A stretch of DNA of 48,768 bases from an uncultured Myxococcales bacterium (GCA_937872925.1 CALMUT010000357.1:1-48768), one strand, 5' to 3'; counted from the stretch's first letter, positions 23,940-32,388 are shown. Notes: a model not told the origin generated them from the sequence alone. Made by a program: numbers and translations.

Positions 23940-25274
23940 TCAACCGCCTGAATACAGGCGAACGAGAGTTTCCATCTGCGCATTGGATGCGGCAACTCGT
24001 CCGTCCATGGAAGCGAATTGCTTGCGTAGGAGCTCCGCGTATCGCTCCAGGCGCAACTCCTCAGCGGCAACGCGCTCGTCGAGAGTCTCCGCGCGGTCCC
24101 CGAGGGTTTCCTTGCGGAGGTCGAGCAGACCCGTGCCCGTGTCCGTAAAGACCGAGACGGCGTTTCGGAAGATGTCCATGGCGCCATCGTCACCGGATAC
24201 ACCTGCCAACAAGTTCTTCACCGAATCCGGCGCTGCTTGCAGGGCGGTGGACAGCTTGGCGCTGTCGAGGCTGAGCTTGCCGGACTTGTCGGAGTTGAGG
24301 CCAATGCTGCCCAGGGTCTGATAGTTGCCGCCTGCGGTCACGGCGGTGCTGAGCGCCGCGGACAGCCGATTGCCGAGACCGCGCAGCATCGAATCGCCAG
24401 CCAGGACCGGATTGGTGGCCTTGATACTGCCGTAGCCGGCGGAGCTCTGGATCTTGTCCACGACAGCGTTGTACGCGGTGACGACAGACTGGAGTTTGGT
24501 CTGCAGGCCATCGGGATCCGATGCCACCCGCACGGTGACCGGGCTAGCAGTGGTCTCGGTCAAGTTCAGCGTGAGCCCTTGGATCGCGCCAGAGATTTGG
24601 TTGTTCGACCGTGTGACCGTGAAGCCATCAATCGTGAGCACGGCATCCCCCGCCGCCTGCTTCGTATTCGCGGGCGTAGTCAAACCGAGGCTGGTGCCAG
24701 TTTCGGCGAAGCTCACCGCGTTCACCAGCCCGGTGTCTTGGCCGGCGACCTGCATGTAGTAGTTCGTGCCGTCGTAGAATACGGAAGCGTTGACCTTGGC
24801 GCCGCTGGCATTGACCTTGGCGACGATGGCGTCCAGGGAATCCGTGGCTTCGATGTTGATACTTACCGGGCTTTCCGCGCCCACGGTGATGTCGAAGCTG
24901 CCGGTTTGGCCTAGCGCGGCACCGCTCGAGGCAAAAGCGTCCGTATAGGTACGCTGCTCTTTGGCCAGGCTAGTGACATTGACCGCGTAGCTGCCGGCCT
25001 TCGCCGTGCCGAGGGCGGATACCGAGATGGATGAGGACGATGACGACGCGGCGTAGCTTGCGGCATCCGCCGGCTCGTCCAATGCCTCCAAAGAGGTCTT
25101 GAGTTTTGCGAGCAAACTGCCCAGATCTGAGAGCGTGCTGACGGCAGCGTGGGTGGAAGCGGCCCGACTCTTGAGAGCCGATACCGGACCGCGGGAAGCG
25201 CCGACCAGGCCGTTGACGATGCCTTCGGTATCGATTCCAGATCCGATGCCGCCAAATGAGATGGTGCCGGTCAT
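23940..25274 (-). CDS. fliD: Flagellar filament cap protein FliD (HAP2)
   Basis: Forms the cap at the filament tip that folds incoming flagellin. The 444 residues start with ISFGGIGSGIDTEGIVNGLV, the FliD N-terminal signature, with a Ser-rich stretch (about 75-90) and a central FliD_C region (YNAVVDKIQSSAGYGS); the coiled C-terminus ends NAQMETLVRLYSGG. ATG 25274 has GGAAGG about nine bases upstream. A terminator separates it from flagellin 1, so it may use its own weak promoter or read-through. Confidence 0.94.
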   Translation of the reverse strand: MTGTISFGGIGSGIDTEGIVNGLVGASRGPVSALKSRAASTHAAVSTLSDLGSLLAKLKTSLEALDEPADAASYAASSSSSSISVSALGTAKAGSYAVNVTSLAKEQRTYTDAFASSGAALGQTGSFDITVGAESPVSINIEATDSLDAIVAKVNASGAKVNASVFYDGTNYYMQVAGQDTGLVNAVSFAETGTSLGLTTPANTKQAAGDAVLTIDGFTVTRSNNQISGAIQGLTLNLTETTASPVTVRVASDPDGLQTKLQSVVTAYNAVVDKIQSSAGYGSIKATNPVLAGDSMLRGLGNRLSAALSTAVTAGGNYQTLGSIGLNSDKSGKLSLDSAKLSTALQAAPDSVKNLLAGVSGDDGAMDIFRNAVSVFTDTGTGLLDLRKETLGDRAETLDERVAAEELRLERYAELLRKQFASMDGRVAASNAQMETLVRLYSGG

Positions 25275-25301
25275 CGCTTATTGCCTTCCACTTTCGTTCA
25301 T

Positions 25302-25347
25302 GAAAAACGCAAAGCCCGGATCGAGCCGTTGGGCCCGATCCGGACTT
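25302..25347 (-). terminator. Intrinsic terminator between flagellin 1 and fliD
   Basis: On the minus strand, a hairpin (25347-25312; arms AAGTCCGGATCGGGC and GGCTCGATCCGGGCTT with two mismatches) is followed by GCGTTTTTCA. It lies 11 bases after the flagellin stop and would release most transcripts before fliD. Confidence 0.7.
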
Positions 25348-25357
25348 GCCTTGCTCT

Positions 25358-26191
25358 TTATCGTCCGATCAGGCCGAAGGCCATCTGCGGCAGTTGGTTT
25401 GCCTGAGCCAGCACGGAGATACCGGCTTGGCTCAAGACCTGGTTGCGGCTCATGGCCGCGGTTTCCTCGGCAACGTCCACGTCCCGGATGCGGGAGTTGG
25501 CTGCCGACAGGTTGAGGCGCATAGTCTGGATGTTGCTGGTCGCAACCTCCAGGCGGTTCATGGCAGCGCCGAACTTGGAGCGCGCGCTCGACGTGGTGGC
25601 GATCGCCGTGTCGATGCGACCCAAGGCAGCAAGCGCCGCTGTGGATCCCGTGCCAGAGACCACGGTCGTGGCCGCCAGAAGTGCGGTGTAGCCCACGCCG
25701 CCGAAGGTGACGGTGATCTTGTCGGACGCAGTGTTGTTCAAGCCGACCTGGAACGTCACGCTCGATGTGGTCGAGCTGACGACCTTCTGGCCGTTGAACT
25801 TGGCGGAGCCTTGAATGCGCGTGATTTCGCTCTTCAGCAAGCCGAACTCGGTGTTGAGGTAACCGCGATCGGCGGAGCTGAGCGAGCCGTTTGAGGACTG
25901 CATGGCCAGTTCGCGCATGCGGCCCAAGGCGTTGTGGACTTCGCCCAGCGCGCCTTCTGCTGTCTGCGCCATGGAGACGCCGTCCCCTGCGTTGCGCTCG
26001 GCCACAGTGTACGAGCGGATTTGTGACTTCATGCTCTCGCTGATGGCGAGGCCGGCAGCGTCGTCGGCTGCGGAGTTGATGCGGAAGCCGCTGGAGAGCT
26101 TCGCGAAGCTGCTCATCAGGGACTTCTGGTTGCCGTAAACAGATTTCTGAGCTTCGAGTGAAGCGACGTTGGTTTGGATCGTTAGTGCCAT
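25358..26191 (-). CDS. fliC: Flagellin (copy 1)
   Basis: Filament subunit of 277 residues. The conserved D0/D1 ends are present: QTNVASLEAQKSV, LSSGFRINSAADDAAGLAIS at the N-terminus and NIQTMRLNLSAANSRIRDVDVA with QANQLPQMAFGLI at the C-terminus. The variable middle is short (about 130-210), so it lacks large D2/D3 domains. Ser/Thr residues in the middle (STTSSVTF and TTVVSGTGSTAA) could carry glycans. Preceded by its own leader, with AAGGAG upstream of ATG 26191, and flanked by terminators on both sides, so it is a single-gene transcript. Confidence 0.95.
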   Translation of the reverse strand: MALTIQTNVASLEAQKSVYGNQKSLMSSFAKLSSGFRINSAADDAAGLAISESMKSQIRSYTVAERNAGDGVSMAQTAEGALGEVHNALGRMRELAMQSSNGSLSSADRGYLNTEFGLLKSEITRIQGSAKFNGQKVVSSTTSSVTFQVGLNNTASDKITVTFGGVGYTALLAATTVVSGTGSTAALAALGRIDTAIATTSSARSKFGAAMNRLEVATSNIQTMRLNLSAANSRIRDVDVAEETAAMSRNQVLSQAGISVLAQANQLPQMAFGLIGR

Positions 26192-26261
26192 GGGAGGACT
26201 CCTTCTTGGAGAGAACCGGGGGCGAATGCCACCGGAGGGCTTCTTTGCCCGTCACTCCATG

Positions 26262-26288
26262 CGAACGGCCTCTCTGGCGATGACTTGA
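26262..26288 (-). promoter_or_regulatory. Sigma-28-like promoter before flagellin 1
   Basis: On the minus strand, TCAAGTCA (26288-26281), 11 bases, then GCCGTTCG (26269-26262), against consensus TAAAGTTT-N11-GCCGATAA: spacing exact, about 6/8 and 5/8 matches. It fits the presence of flgM. Leader length would be about 64 bases with GGA motifs. Confidence 0.4.
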
Positions 26289-26323
26289 GGAAAAACGCGT
26301 CACGATGCTGACGCTCCGGACCG

Positions 26324-26384
26324 AAATGAAAAATACAGGCCCAGATCTCCGGCGATTTTGCCCCACTCCGGAGATCTGGGCCTG
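26324..26384 (-). terminator. Intrinsic terminator after flagellin 2
   Basis: Perfect 17-base stem (arms 26336-26352 and 26368-26384, core AGATCT) with a 15-base loop, followed on the minus strand by TATTTTTCATTTC. It lies about 100 bases after the flagellin-2 stop and separates it from the flagellin-1 promoter. Confidence 0.85.
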
Positions 26385-26397
26385 CACCGTCCTAACC

Positions 26398-26414
26398 GCG
26401 CGGCAGTGCCGCGC
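26398..26414. repeat. Short GC hairpin in flagellin-2 3' region
   Basis: GCGCGGC / GCCGCGC around AGT, upstream of the U-tailed terminator. With that hairpin it may protect the 3' end of an abundant mRNA. No U-tract follows, so it is not a terminator itself. Confidence 0.5.
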
Positions 26415-26482
26415 TTCGCGCGTAGAGGGCGCCCGAACCCAGGGACGATTGCTCGACGCGCGCACGATCGACGCCTGTTGAG

Positions 26483-27319
26483 CTAGCCGCCGCGGACCAG
26501 GTTCAGCGCGAGTTGTGGCAATTGATTGGCCTGAGCCAATACCGCCACGCCCGCCTGACTGAGCACCTGACTGCGGGCGAGCTGGGCGGTCTCTTCGGCC
26601 ACGTCCACGTCCCGGATCCGGCTGTTCGCGGCAGAGATGTTCAGCCGCATGGTTTGAATGTTACTGGTCACGACCTCTAGGCGGTTCATGGCGGCACCGT
26701 ACTTGGCGCGCGATGTGGAGATGCTAGAGAGCGCTGAGTCGATGCGACCGAGTGCCGCGAGCGACGCTGTCGTCGTGGCGCCGGCGAGGGTCGTAGTTGC
26801 TGCCAGAATAGTCGTGAGCCCCGGTCCCCCGAAAGTGACCTGGATTTGATCGCTCACCGTGTTGTTGAGGCCGATCTGGAAGGTGACGTTCGTGGCGGTG
26901 TTCGAAAGCAGCTTCACGCCGTTGAACTTCGTGGAGTCCTGAATACGCGTGAGCTCGTTCTGGAGCAGCTTGAACTCGGTGTCGAGATAGCCCCGGTCTG
27001 TCGAACTCATCGCGCCGTTGGCACCCTGCATGGCCATTTCACGCATCCGACCGATGATGTTGTGCATTTCGCCGAGCGCCGCTTCACCGGTTTGGGTCAT
27101 GCTGATGGCGTCGTTGGCGTTGCGCTCCGCCACGACGTAGGATCGGATTTGGGTCTTCATGCTCTCGCTGATGGCGAGCCCAGCTGCGTCGTCTGCGGCG
27201 CTGTTGATGCGGAATCCGCTGGCCAATCGCGCGAAGCTCTTGGCCAATGTCATCTGGTTCTTGCTTATGTGTTTCTGCGTTTCAAGGGATGAAACGTTGG
27301 TCTGGGTCACCAGGGCCAT
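26483..27319 (-). CDS. fliC: Flagellin (copy 2)
   Basis: Second filament subunit of 278 residues, closely similar to copy 1 along its whole length (NSAADDAAGLAISESMK and NIQTMRLNISAANSRIRDVD shared). The middle differs (TTTLAGATTTASLAALGRI against TTVVSGTGSTAALAALGRI). It follows maf with two bases between stop and start; AGAGGA lies about nine bases before ATG 27319. It is therefore co-transcribed with maf, unlike copy 1. Two flagellins often give different filament regions; not shown here. Confidence 0.95.
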   Translation of the reverse strand: MALVTQTNVSSLETQKHISKNQMTLAKSFARLASGFRINSAADDAAGLAISESMKTQIRSYVVAERNANDAISMTQTGEAALGEMHNIIGRMREMAMQGANGAMSSTDRGYLDTEFKLLQNELTRIQDSTKFNGVKLLSNTATNVTFQIGLNNTVSDQIQVTFGGPGLTTILAATTTLAGATTTASLAALGRIDSALSSISTSRAKYGAAMNRLEVVTSNIQTMRLNISAANSRIRDVDVAEETAQLARSQVLSQAGVAVLAQANQLPQLALNLVRGG

Positions 27320-27321
27320 GT

Positions 27322-29259
27322 CTAGGGTTCCTCTCGTTGTGGGGTTGGACGGCTCTCCGCAGTCGACTCCAGTTGAGTCGCTACGGAGAGAAACTTGTTG
27401 CGTAGCTGCTTGGCGGCTCGGGAAATCACTCGGGCAACCGCGGCCTCTCGGGCGAGGGATTCGCGGGCTTCGTCGGCCGCGTCTCCTGCTTGCACCTCGC
27501 CACGTGCCGTCAGCACCTCGTCTACGGCGGCGAAGCTAAAGGTATCGACGAGCGGCGCGGCGCGCACCGCTCCACGTAGCGCATGTTCCGCGCGCTCAAG
27601 CTCCGCGAACAGGCCGGCGATCTTTTCGCGCTTGCCCTGTCGCATTGCTTCCAGGGCTGCGTCTGCCAGCTTGCGGGCCGAGCGGGCCGCGCGGCCGACG
27701 GCGCCCGCGCTCTCCGCCTTGCCTCGCAGAAAGCTCGCAAGCTCCTTGGCTCCCACGCGACGCATCCGCTGCTCCGCCATGCGCTTCAAATCAGCGGGAG
27801 TCACTCGGTGTTCGGGTAACTCGTCGAGCACTTGCCGCAGGCCGCGCTCCCCAAAGCCGTCGATGCGTGCCCCGCCTTCGGTGGCGTTGATCAACGCAAG
27901 TGCCGGCTGCTCCCGCTGGAGCACCCGCGCGGCGTCGCCGAACCAAGCGCGAACCGGTGAGAACGACATGCCGGTTGGCACGATGCCTTCTCCGCCCCAG
28001 GCGGGCACCCACTCGACGGCTTCGCGCTCGTGCATGGGCGTGGTGCCTGCGTTGTGCGTTTCCAAGAGCGTCTCGCACCAGTCCAGTTCCAGGGTGGTCC
28101 CGTCCTCAGAGACGCGCGCCTTGGACTCGGAGTAGGCGGTGCCCGGAGCGTAGGTCTGACCATCGGTATAGGCGAGGTCTTGACCGACGAGCACGATGGG
28201 ATTGCAGCCCAGTCGCTGCGCTAGCGAAAATGCGGCCGTGGTCACGCTTCCGCAGACGGGTAGGCCCACGTGCCCGGTCAGTTCCGACATCGGACCCGAG
28301 ATCTCTGGCATGGCCTCGTACACGGGAAGGAGCGGTCCCTCTCCAGTGCGCAGGGTCTTGGGGTGCGCCGTCAGGCTGAATGCGCGGACGACGCGATTCA
28401 TGAAGGGCAAGTCGCGAATCAGATGGGAGACATCGACGGACTCGAGGCAGGCGAGCACCTGTGGTTCCACCCCGTAGCTGGCTAGGGCCTGGGCGCTGGT
28501 GTTTACCGAAATGACGAGTCCCTTGCGGCTGGCTTCAGAAAGGAGCGGGCCGTTCTTGCCCAAGGAAGGGCCTGCGCCGACGATAAATGCAGGCACACCC
28601 GGCAGCGCGCCGGCAAGTGCCAGAAACGTGGGCTTGTCGACGAGTAGTTCGAGGTTGTCGAGCAAGTCTTCGACCCAGACCCGCGCCCGGGTTCGAAAGG
28701 TGTTCACGTTCACACCGACGCGAGCGACCAACTCCTCGAGCTTTTGCACGAGTGCGCGTTCTTCGTCGGGGAAACGATCCGTATAGCCGGGGGTGCGCAG
28801 CACCGTCGCCGTGACCTGGGACTGGGCGATGCTTGGCCAAATCTGCCCCAGGTCGAAGAGATCGGTCACCAGCTCGACGTCACCGAGGTCCAGGGGACCG
28901 TGTTCCAACACGGCGCGTGCGATGTTCGGGTCGGGCTCGAAAATGACGATTCGACCCTGAGTCTGTGCACGCGCGGCGCGCACCGTGTTGCCTGCCCCAA
29001 GCCCGAAGACGACGATCACTGCGTCTGCTTCGCTCGGCACCGCGACCTCGGAGGGAGTGTCCAGAAAGCCGTCTGCGGTACGAACGGCCAGATCGCCGCT
29101 CGGCAGCAGCACCAGCTGCGCATCGGGCTCCGCGTCTGTGATGGCTTGCAGCGTGTGAACGGCCAACCCCAGACTGCGCAGGTTGTCGCTCAGGACATCC
29201 GCCAGAAAACTCGGCACCGGCTGCTCTGCGCTGTGGACTGACGCAATCGACACGTTCAC
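27322..29259 (-). CDS. maf: Maf-type motility accessory factor (flagellin glycosyltransferase, DUF115)
   Basis: Predicted to transfer a CMP-activated nine-carbon-type acidic sugar onto flagellin Ser/Thr in the cytoplasm. The 645 residues contain the DUF115/MAF core: FIVGAGPSLGKNGPLL, VISVNTSAQAL, LACLESVDVS and ILVGQDLAYTDGQTY-like VLVGQDLAYTDGQTY. An N-terminal Rossmann-like part (FGLGAGNTV, IFEPDP) precedes it, and a long Arg/Ala-rich helical tail follows (about 500-645). The start is GTG at 29259. It lies directly before flagellin 2. With the CMP-sugar genes at 4-9.6 kb it completes a flagellin glycosylation system. Confidence 0.85.
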   Translation of the reverse strand: MNVSIASVHSAEQPVPSFLADVLSDNLRSLGLAVHTLQAITDAEPDAQLVLLPSGDLAVRTADGFLDTPSEVAVPSEADAVIVVFGLGAGNTVRAARAQTQGRIVIFEPDPNIARAVLEHGPLDLGDVELVTDLFDLGQIWPSIAQSQVTATVLRTPGYTDRFPDEERALVQKLEELVARVGVNVNTFRTRARVWVEDLLDNLELLVDKPTFLALAGALPGVPAFIVGAGPSLGKNGPLLSEASRKGLVISVNTSAQALASYGVEPQVLACLESVDVSHLIRDLPFMNRVVRAFSLTAHPKTLRTGEGPLLPVYEAMPEISGPMSELTGHVGLPVCGSVTTAAFSLAQRLGCNPIVLVGQDLAYTDGQTYAPGTAYSESKARVSEDGTTLELDWCETLLETHNAGTTPMHEREAVEWVPAWGGEGIVPTGMSFSPVRAWFGDAARVLQREQPALALINATEGGARIDGFGERGLRQVLDELPEHRVTPADLKRMAEQRMRRVGAKELASFLRGKAESAGAVGRAARSARKLADAALEAMRQGKREKIAGLFAELERAEHALRGAVRAAPLVDTFSFAAVDEVLTARGEVQAGDAADEARESLAREAAVARVISRAAKQLRNKFLSVATQLESTAESRPTPQREEP

Positions 29260-29273
29260 TTCCGGGGCTGTAA

Positions 29274-29289
29274 TTCACGTCTCGTGCCA
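29274..29289 (-). promoter_or_regulatory. Degenerate sigma-54 promoter before maf
   Basis: The minus strand reads TGGCACGAGACGTGAA: the -24 box is perfect, but the -12 box has GA in place of GC. Predicted +1 is 29263, four bases before the GTG at 29259, the same register as the good promoters. Weak evidence alone; transcription from csrA could also serve maf. Confidence 0.35.
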
Positions 29290-29350
29290 GGGGCCTTTTC
29301 GCACGAAAGTACCCGCCGTCTTGAAATCCAGCGTGCGGCCCGGGCCAGCG

Positions 29351-29395
29351 TGCCCCGCCGTCGTGCCCCGCCGTCGTGCCCCTGACGCTTGTCAG
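29351..29395. repeat. 13-base tandem repeat next to an everted CTGAC/GTCAG pair
   Basis: TGCCCCGCCGTCG occurs twice in a row (29351-29376), followed by TGCCCC; then CTGAC-GCTT-GTCAG at 29382-29395. It lies in the 167-base gap between csrA and maf, about 125 bases upstream of the weak maf promoter. The half-sites resemble the palindromes near the sigma-54 activator gene. Confidence 0.5.
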
Positions 29396-29426
29396 TGCCA
29401 CTACGGTGACGCTTGGGGCGCCATGC

Positions 29427-29675
29427 TCACTCACCGACAGGGGCGGGAACCGACGTCGCCGCGTCTAGATGTTCGAGGGCGTCGTCGGCGCTCAGAGTGA
29501 GGGCTTCGCGATTGGCGCGCTCGATCTCGTCGAAAATCTCGCCTCTAAGAATCGTCGTCGACTTAGGTGCGACGATTCCTATCTTCACTTGCCGCCGTGT
29601 GGCGTCCGCGATGATGATCTCGATGTCGCCGCCGATGACGATGCGCTGTCCCCTGCGCCGTGCGATTACTAGCAT
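29427..29675 (-). CDS. csrA: RNA-binding regulator CsrA
   Basis: A small post-transcriptional regulator of 82 residues that binds GGA motifs in mRNA leaders; in flagellated bacteria it often represses flagellin. MLVIARRRGQRIVIG and IEIIIADATRRQVKIGI are clear CsrA strands, and ILRGEIFDEIERAN covers the RNA-binding helix. A C-terminal extension of about 20 residues is acidic/Pro-rich. It has its own sigma-54 promoter four bases before the ATG. No FliW gene is seen in the window. Confidence 0.95.
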   Translation of the reverse strand: MLVIARRRGQRIVIGGDIEIIIADATRRQVKIGIVAPKSTTILRGEIFDEIERANREALTLSADDALEHLDAATSVPAPVGE

Positions 29676-29689
29676 GTGATTGCTACTAA

Positions 29690-29705
29690 AGCAGCGACCA
29701 TGCCA
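29690..29705 (-). promoter_or_regulatory. Sigma-54 promoter of csrA
   Basis: The minus strand reads TGGCATGGTCGCTGCT: GG-N10-GC intact, -24 TGGCAT, -12 CTGCT. Predicted +1 near 29679, giving a leader of about four bases (TCAC) before ATG 29675. It sits between flgL and csrA, so csrA can be expressed apart from the hook operon. Confidence 0.6.
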
Positions 29706-29731
29706 CGCCCGCTTGGCAGCGTTCCGATGAA

Positions 29732-30613
29732 CTAGCGGAATCGGTTCAGGGTGCCCAGATCCAAGATCTGGCGGGAGACCGTCACGGCTTGCTCTAGGGA
29801 CTGGCTGAGAGCGCTCATTTTTGAATAGGCGGCGAAGGGGTCCGCCTGGCTCACGCGTTCGTCCTGAGCCGCAAGGTTCACATTCGTCTGCTCGAGCAGT
29901 GCGTCGCTCGTGCGTAGCTTCTCGCTGAGCAGGCCGACGCGGGCGCGTACCTGGGTCAATTGCTTTTGGGAGGCCTCTAGGCCATCGAGGGACGCTGCGA
30001 CGCCTGCTGGGTCGTTGGCGGAGAGGGCGGTTTCAAGCGCGTCCAAATCCGCGAAGACGTTGCGTCCTCCCGCGGCGGTGAACGCTTCAGACCCGCCCAG
30101 GTCAATGACCGTTGGGCCAGTTGAGCCTAAGTCCACCGTGATGTCCGTGCCATCGCCGAAGAAGTCGCCACGGTCGTCGAAAGGCAACGTGCTGGTTTGG
30201 CTTCCCGCAAACAGATAGCCGCGGGTGCCCTTTGTGTTGCCGAGGTTCACCAGTTGTTCTCGCAAGTGGCGCACGCTCTCGGCCAGGGAGTCACGCTCGC
30301 CTGCCGACAGGCTGCCGTTGGCGCCCTGCATCGCCAGCTCGCGTGCTCGCGAAAACACATCGGATGCCTCCGCGAGAGCACTCTCCGCCTGTTCCGTGTC
30401 GCCCAGGGTGTGACGTACGGTTTGCCGTTGCGCCTCGAGCCGAGCTTGCGCCGAACGATTGCGAATCAACTCTGCGGCGGCGATGGGATCGTCCGACGGT
30501 GCCGATACCCGTGAGCCTGAAAGCGCTTGCCGGGCTGCCTCGTTCTGCTGCGAACTCAGGTTCGACAACGTGCGCGAGATGTTCTGGTACTTCAGACCCT
30601 CAGTGACTCTCAT
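29732..30613 (-). CDS. flgL: Hook-filament junction protein FlgL (HAP3)
   Basis: Second junction protein between hook and filament. The 293 residues begin MRVTEGLKYQNISRTLSNL and have the flagellin-like SGSRVSAPSDDPIAAAELIR segment; the C-terminus is a long helix ending in QILDLGTLNRFR. Length is in the lower range of the family. ATG 30613 overlaps the flgK stop (ATGA). The 56-base gap to csrA holds the csrA promoter. Confidence 0.94.
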   Translation of the reverse strand: MRVTEGLKYQNISRTLSNLSSQQNEAARQALSGSRVSAPSDDPIAAAELIRNRSAQARLEAQRQTVRHTLGDTEQAESALAEASDVFSRARELAMQGANGSLSAGERDSLAESVRHLREQLVNLGNTKGTRGYLFAGSQTSTLPFDDRGDFFGDGTDITVDLGSTGPTVIDLGGSEAFTAAGGRNVFADLDALETALSANDPAGVAASLDGLEASQKQLTQVRARVGLLSEKLRTSDALLEQTNVNLAAQDERVSQADPFAAYSKMSALSQSLEQAVTVSRQILDLGTLNRFR

Positions 30614-32004
30614 GAGCCGACTCTCGCGATGAGCTCACGTAGTAGCTCGTCCACCGTGCTGATCACTTTTGCGGAGGCCTCGTAGGCACGTTGGTAGCGC
30701 GTCAGGGAGATCATTTCTTCGTCCAAAGAGACGCCACTTTCGCTTTCGCGTAGTGCTTCGACTTGAGAAAGCACGCCTTGTCGCAGCTGCCCTTCGCTTG
30801 CGGCGCTGGCCTTGCGCATGCCGAAGTCGCCGACGATGTCGGAATAGGCTTCGCTGATGGTACGCGTGCCGCCGCTGGCGGTCTTGGAAATAGAGAGTGC
30901 CGACAGCAGCGCGGCATTGTCGCTGCCACCGGGCAGTTCTGCCACGTTGGCCGCGGCGGCAAATCGGTCCGGCTGCCCGACCATTTGTGAGTCGAGCTGG
31001 ATGGCGCGCGCAGCGCCCTGCACCGTTGCCGTGATGGCAAACAAGGGCCGGCCCGAAACGCCGTCGAGTCCCACGCCCGCGGCGTGCTGGCTGTTGACCG
31101 CCGTGGCCAGGTCGAAGGCGAGCTGATCGAGCTTCTGCGTGGTAGCGGCTAGGTCGACATCCCGCGCTTCCCGGATCCCAGCAAGCGTGCCGCCCGTGAG
31201 GTATTTCGTGATCTCCGTCGGCGGACCGCTGCCGCTGCTGGCGAAGAGTCGCATGTTGCCGTTGGCGGCCAAGTCGATGGACAGTGATCGAGCGTTGTCG
31301 CCTTCCACCAGCGTAGTGCCAGCTGCTTGCACCACCAGCCCGCCGTCGCTGTTGGTGAAGGTGCGCACGTCGACCTGAGTTGAGAGCCCCAGTAGCATTT
31401 GGTTCAGCCGATCTCGCAAATCCGCCGCGTCACCCCCGGAGGCTTCCGCAACGGCGATCTGGCGATTCAGCTCGGCGATCTGCGACGCTTTCTGGTTGAT
31501 GTCGTCGACCACCGCGCGTCCGCGGCTCAGTTGTTCCTCTCGCGCTGAGGCAATGGTGTCCGCGACCTGACGGATATGGGCGGACACCTGTTCCGCACGC
31601 TGCAAAACGTTGATGCGCGTGGTCGGATCCGAGGGGTTGGCGGCAACGGAGCTGAACGCGCCGAACAGCTTGTCCAAGGCGTCTGACAGACCCGTGCCCG
31701 CAAAGTCGTTGAACAGCGGTTCGATCTTGCCCAACTGGCCGTCGCGCTCGTTTGCCGCGGACGCGAGGCTTGAGGCTGCAAAAACGCGTCGGTCCAGGTA
31801 TTGATCCGTTGCGCGTCGAATCCCTACGGCTTCGACGCCGCCGTAGGTTTGTGTGCCCAGGACGACGTTCTGGAGGATCGCCTCGCGGCGCACATACCCC
31901 GGGGTGTTGGCGTTCGCTACGTTTTGCCCTGCGACGCCAAGACCGTAGGACTGTGCGGAAAGCGCGTCGCGTGCCGTGTATAGAAGCTGCGACAAAGAGG
32001 CCAT
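30610..32004 (-). CDS. flgK: Hook-filament junction protein FlgK (HAP1)
   Basis: First junction protein on the hook. The 464 residues carry the rod/hook-family start (SQLLYTARDALSAQSYGLGV followed by GQNVANANTPGYVR) and end in EEMISLTRYQRAYEASAKVI plus STVDELLRELI. Both ends are conserved; the middle (about 150-370) is variable. ATG 32004 lies four bases after the flgN stop and its own end overlaps flgL. Confidence is high. Confidence 0.95.
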   Translation of the reverse strand: MASLSQLLYTARDALSAQSYGLGVAGQNVANANTPGYVRREAILQNVVLGTQTYGGVEAVGIRRATDQYLDRRVFAASSLASAANERDGQLGKIEPLFNDFAGTGLSDALDKLFGAFSSVAANPSDPTTRINVLQRAEQVSAHIRQVADTIASAREEQLSRGRAVVDDINQKASQIAELNRQIAVAEASGGDAADLRDRLNQMLLGLSTQVDVRTFTNSDGGLVVQAAGTTLVEGDNARSLSIDLAANGNMRLFASSGSGPPTEITKYLTGGTLAGIREARDVDLAATTQKLDQLAFDLATAVNSQHAAGVGLDGVSGRPLFAITATVQGAARAIQLDSQMVGQPDRFAAAANVAELPGGSDNAALLSALSISKTASGGTRTISEAYSDIVGDFGMRKASAASEGQLRQGVLSQVEALRESESGVSLDEEMISLTRYQRAYEASAKVISTVDELLRELIARVGS

Positions 32005-32008
32005 GACG

Positions 32009-32365
32009 CTATACCTTCACGTCCAGGCGCACGGGCGCGGTGCTTTGCCGCGACAGCGGGTGCTCCATGCTGGGAGTACCGGTCATGGTTGCAATCAAGC
32101 CGCGCACGGTGTCGCGGGCGTGCACAAGGAGTATCTGGTTGGAAAGTGCTGCGTGGCGCACACGTTCTGCGACGGCACGGTCGCCTTGCGCAAGCGGTCC
32201 AGCGGCCCTGAGGCCGTCCTCGATCGCGCGTTTGCGATCGGCTAGGCGGTCCAGCTCTGGCCCGTCCAACCTGCGCAGCGCGAGGGTTTCCTCGCCTAAG
32301 ACCACTTCGAGTTCTTCGAGTAGCTGCCGTGCCCCTATCGCGTCTTGTGTGGGTCCTCGTTCCAT
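32009..32365 (-). CDS. flgN: FlgN-like export chaperone for FlgK/FlgL
   Basis: A 118-residue helical protein of the size and position of FlgN, which holds FlgK and FlgL before export. LEELEVVLGEETLALRRLD and LADRKRAIEDGL resemble the FlgN coiled-coil core; the C-terminus is less conserved. Call rests on these features plus position between flgM and flgK. Confidence 0.8.
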   Translation of the reverse strand: MERGPTQDAIGARQLLEELEVVLGEETLALRRLDGPELDRLADRKRAIEDGLRAAGPLAQGDRAVAERVRHAALSNQILLVHARDTVRGLIATMTGTPSMEHPLSRQSTAPVRLDVKV

Positions 32366-32388
32366 GATGCTCCGCCCCCCACTGCCCG

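Noticed and set aside
23920..23943. Hairpin TTGACG/CGTCAA with oligo-T between fliD and fliS
   Set aside because: Both genes are on the minus strand, where the run reads as A, so it cannot be a terminator for them.
26216..26231. TGGCAT element before flagellin 1
   Set aside because: The -12 position reads CG rather than GC, so it is not a sigma-54 promoter; the sigma-28-like element fits better.
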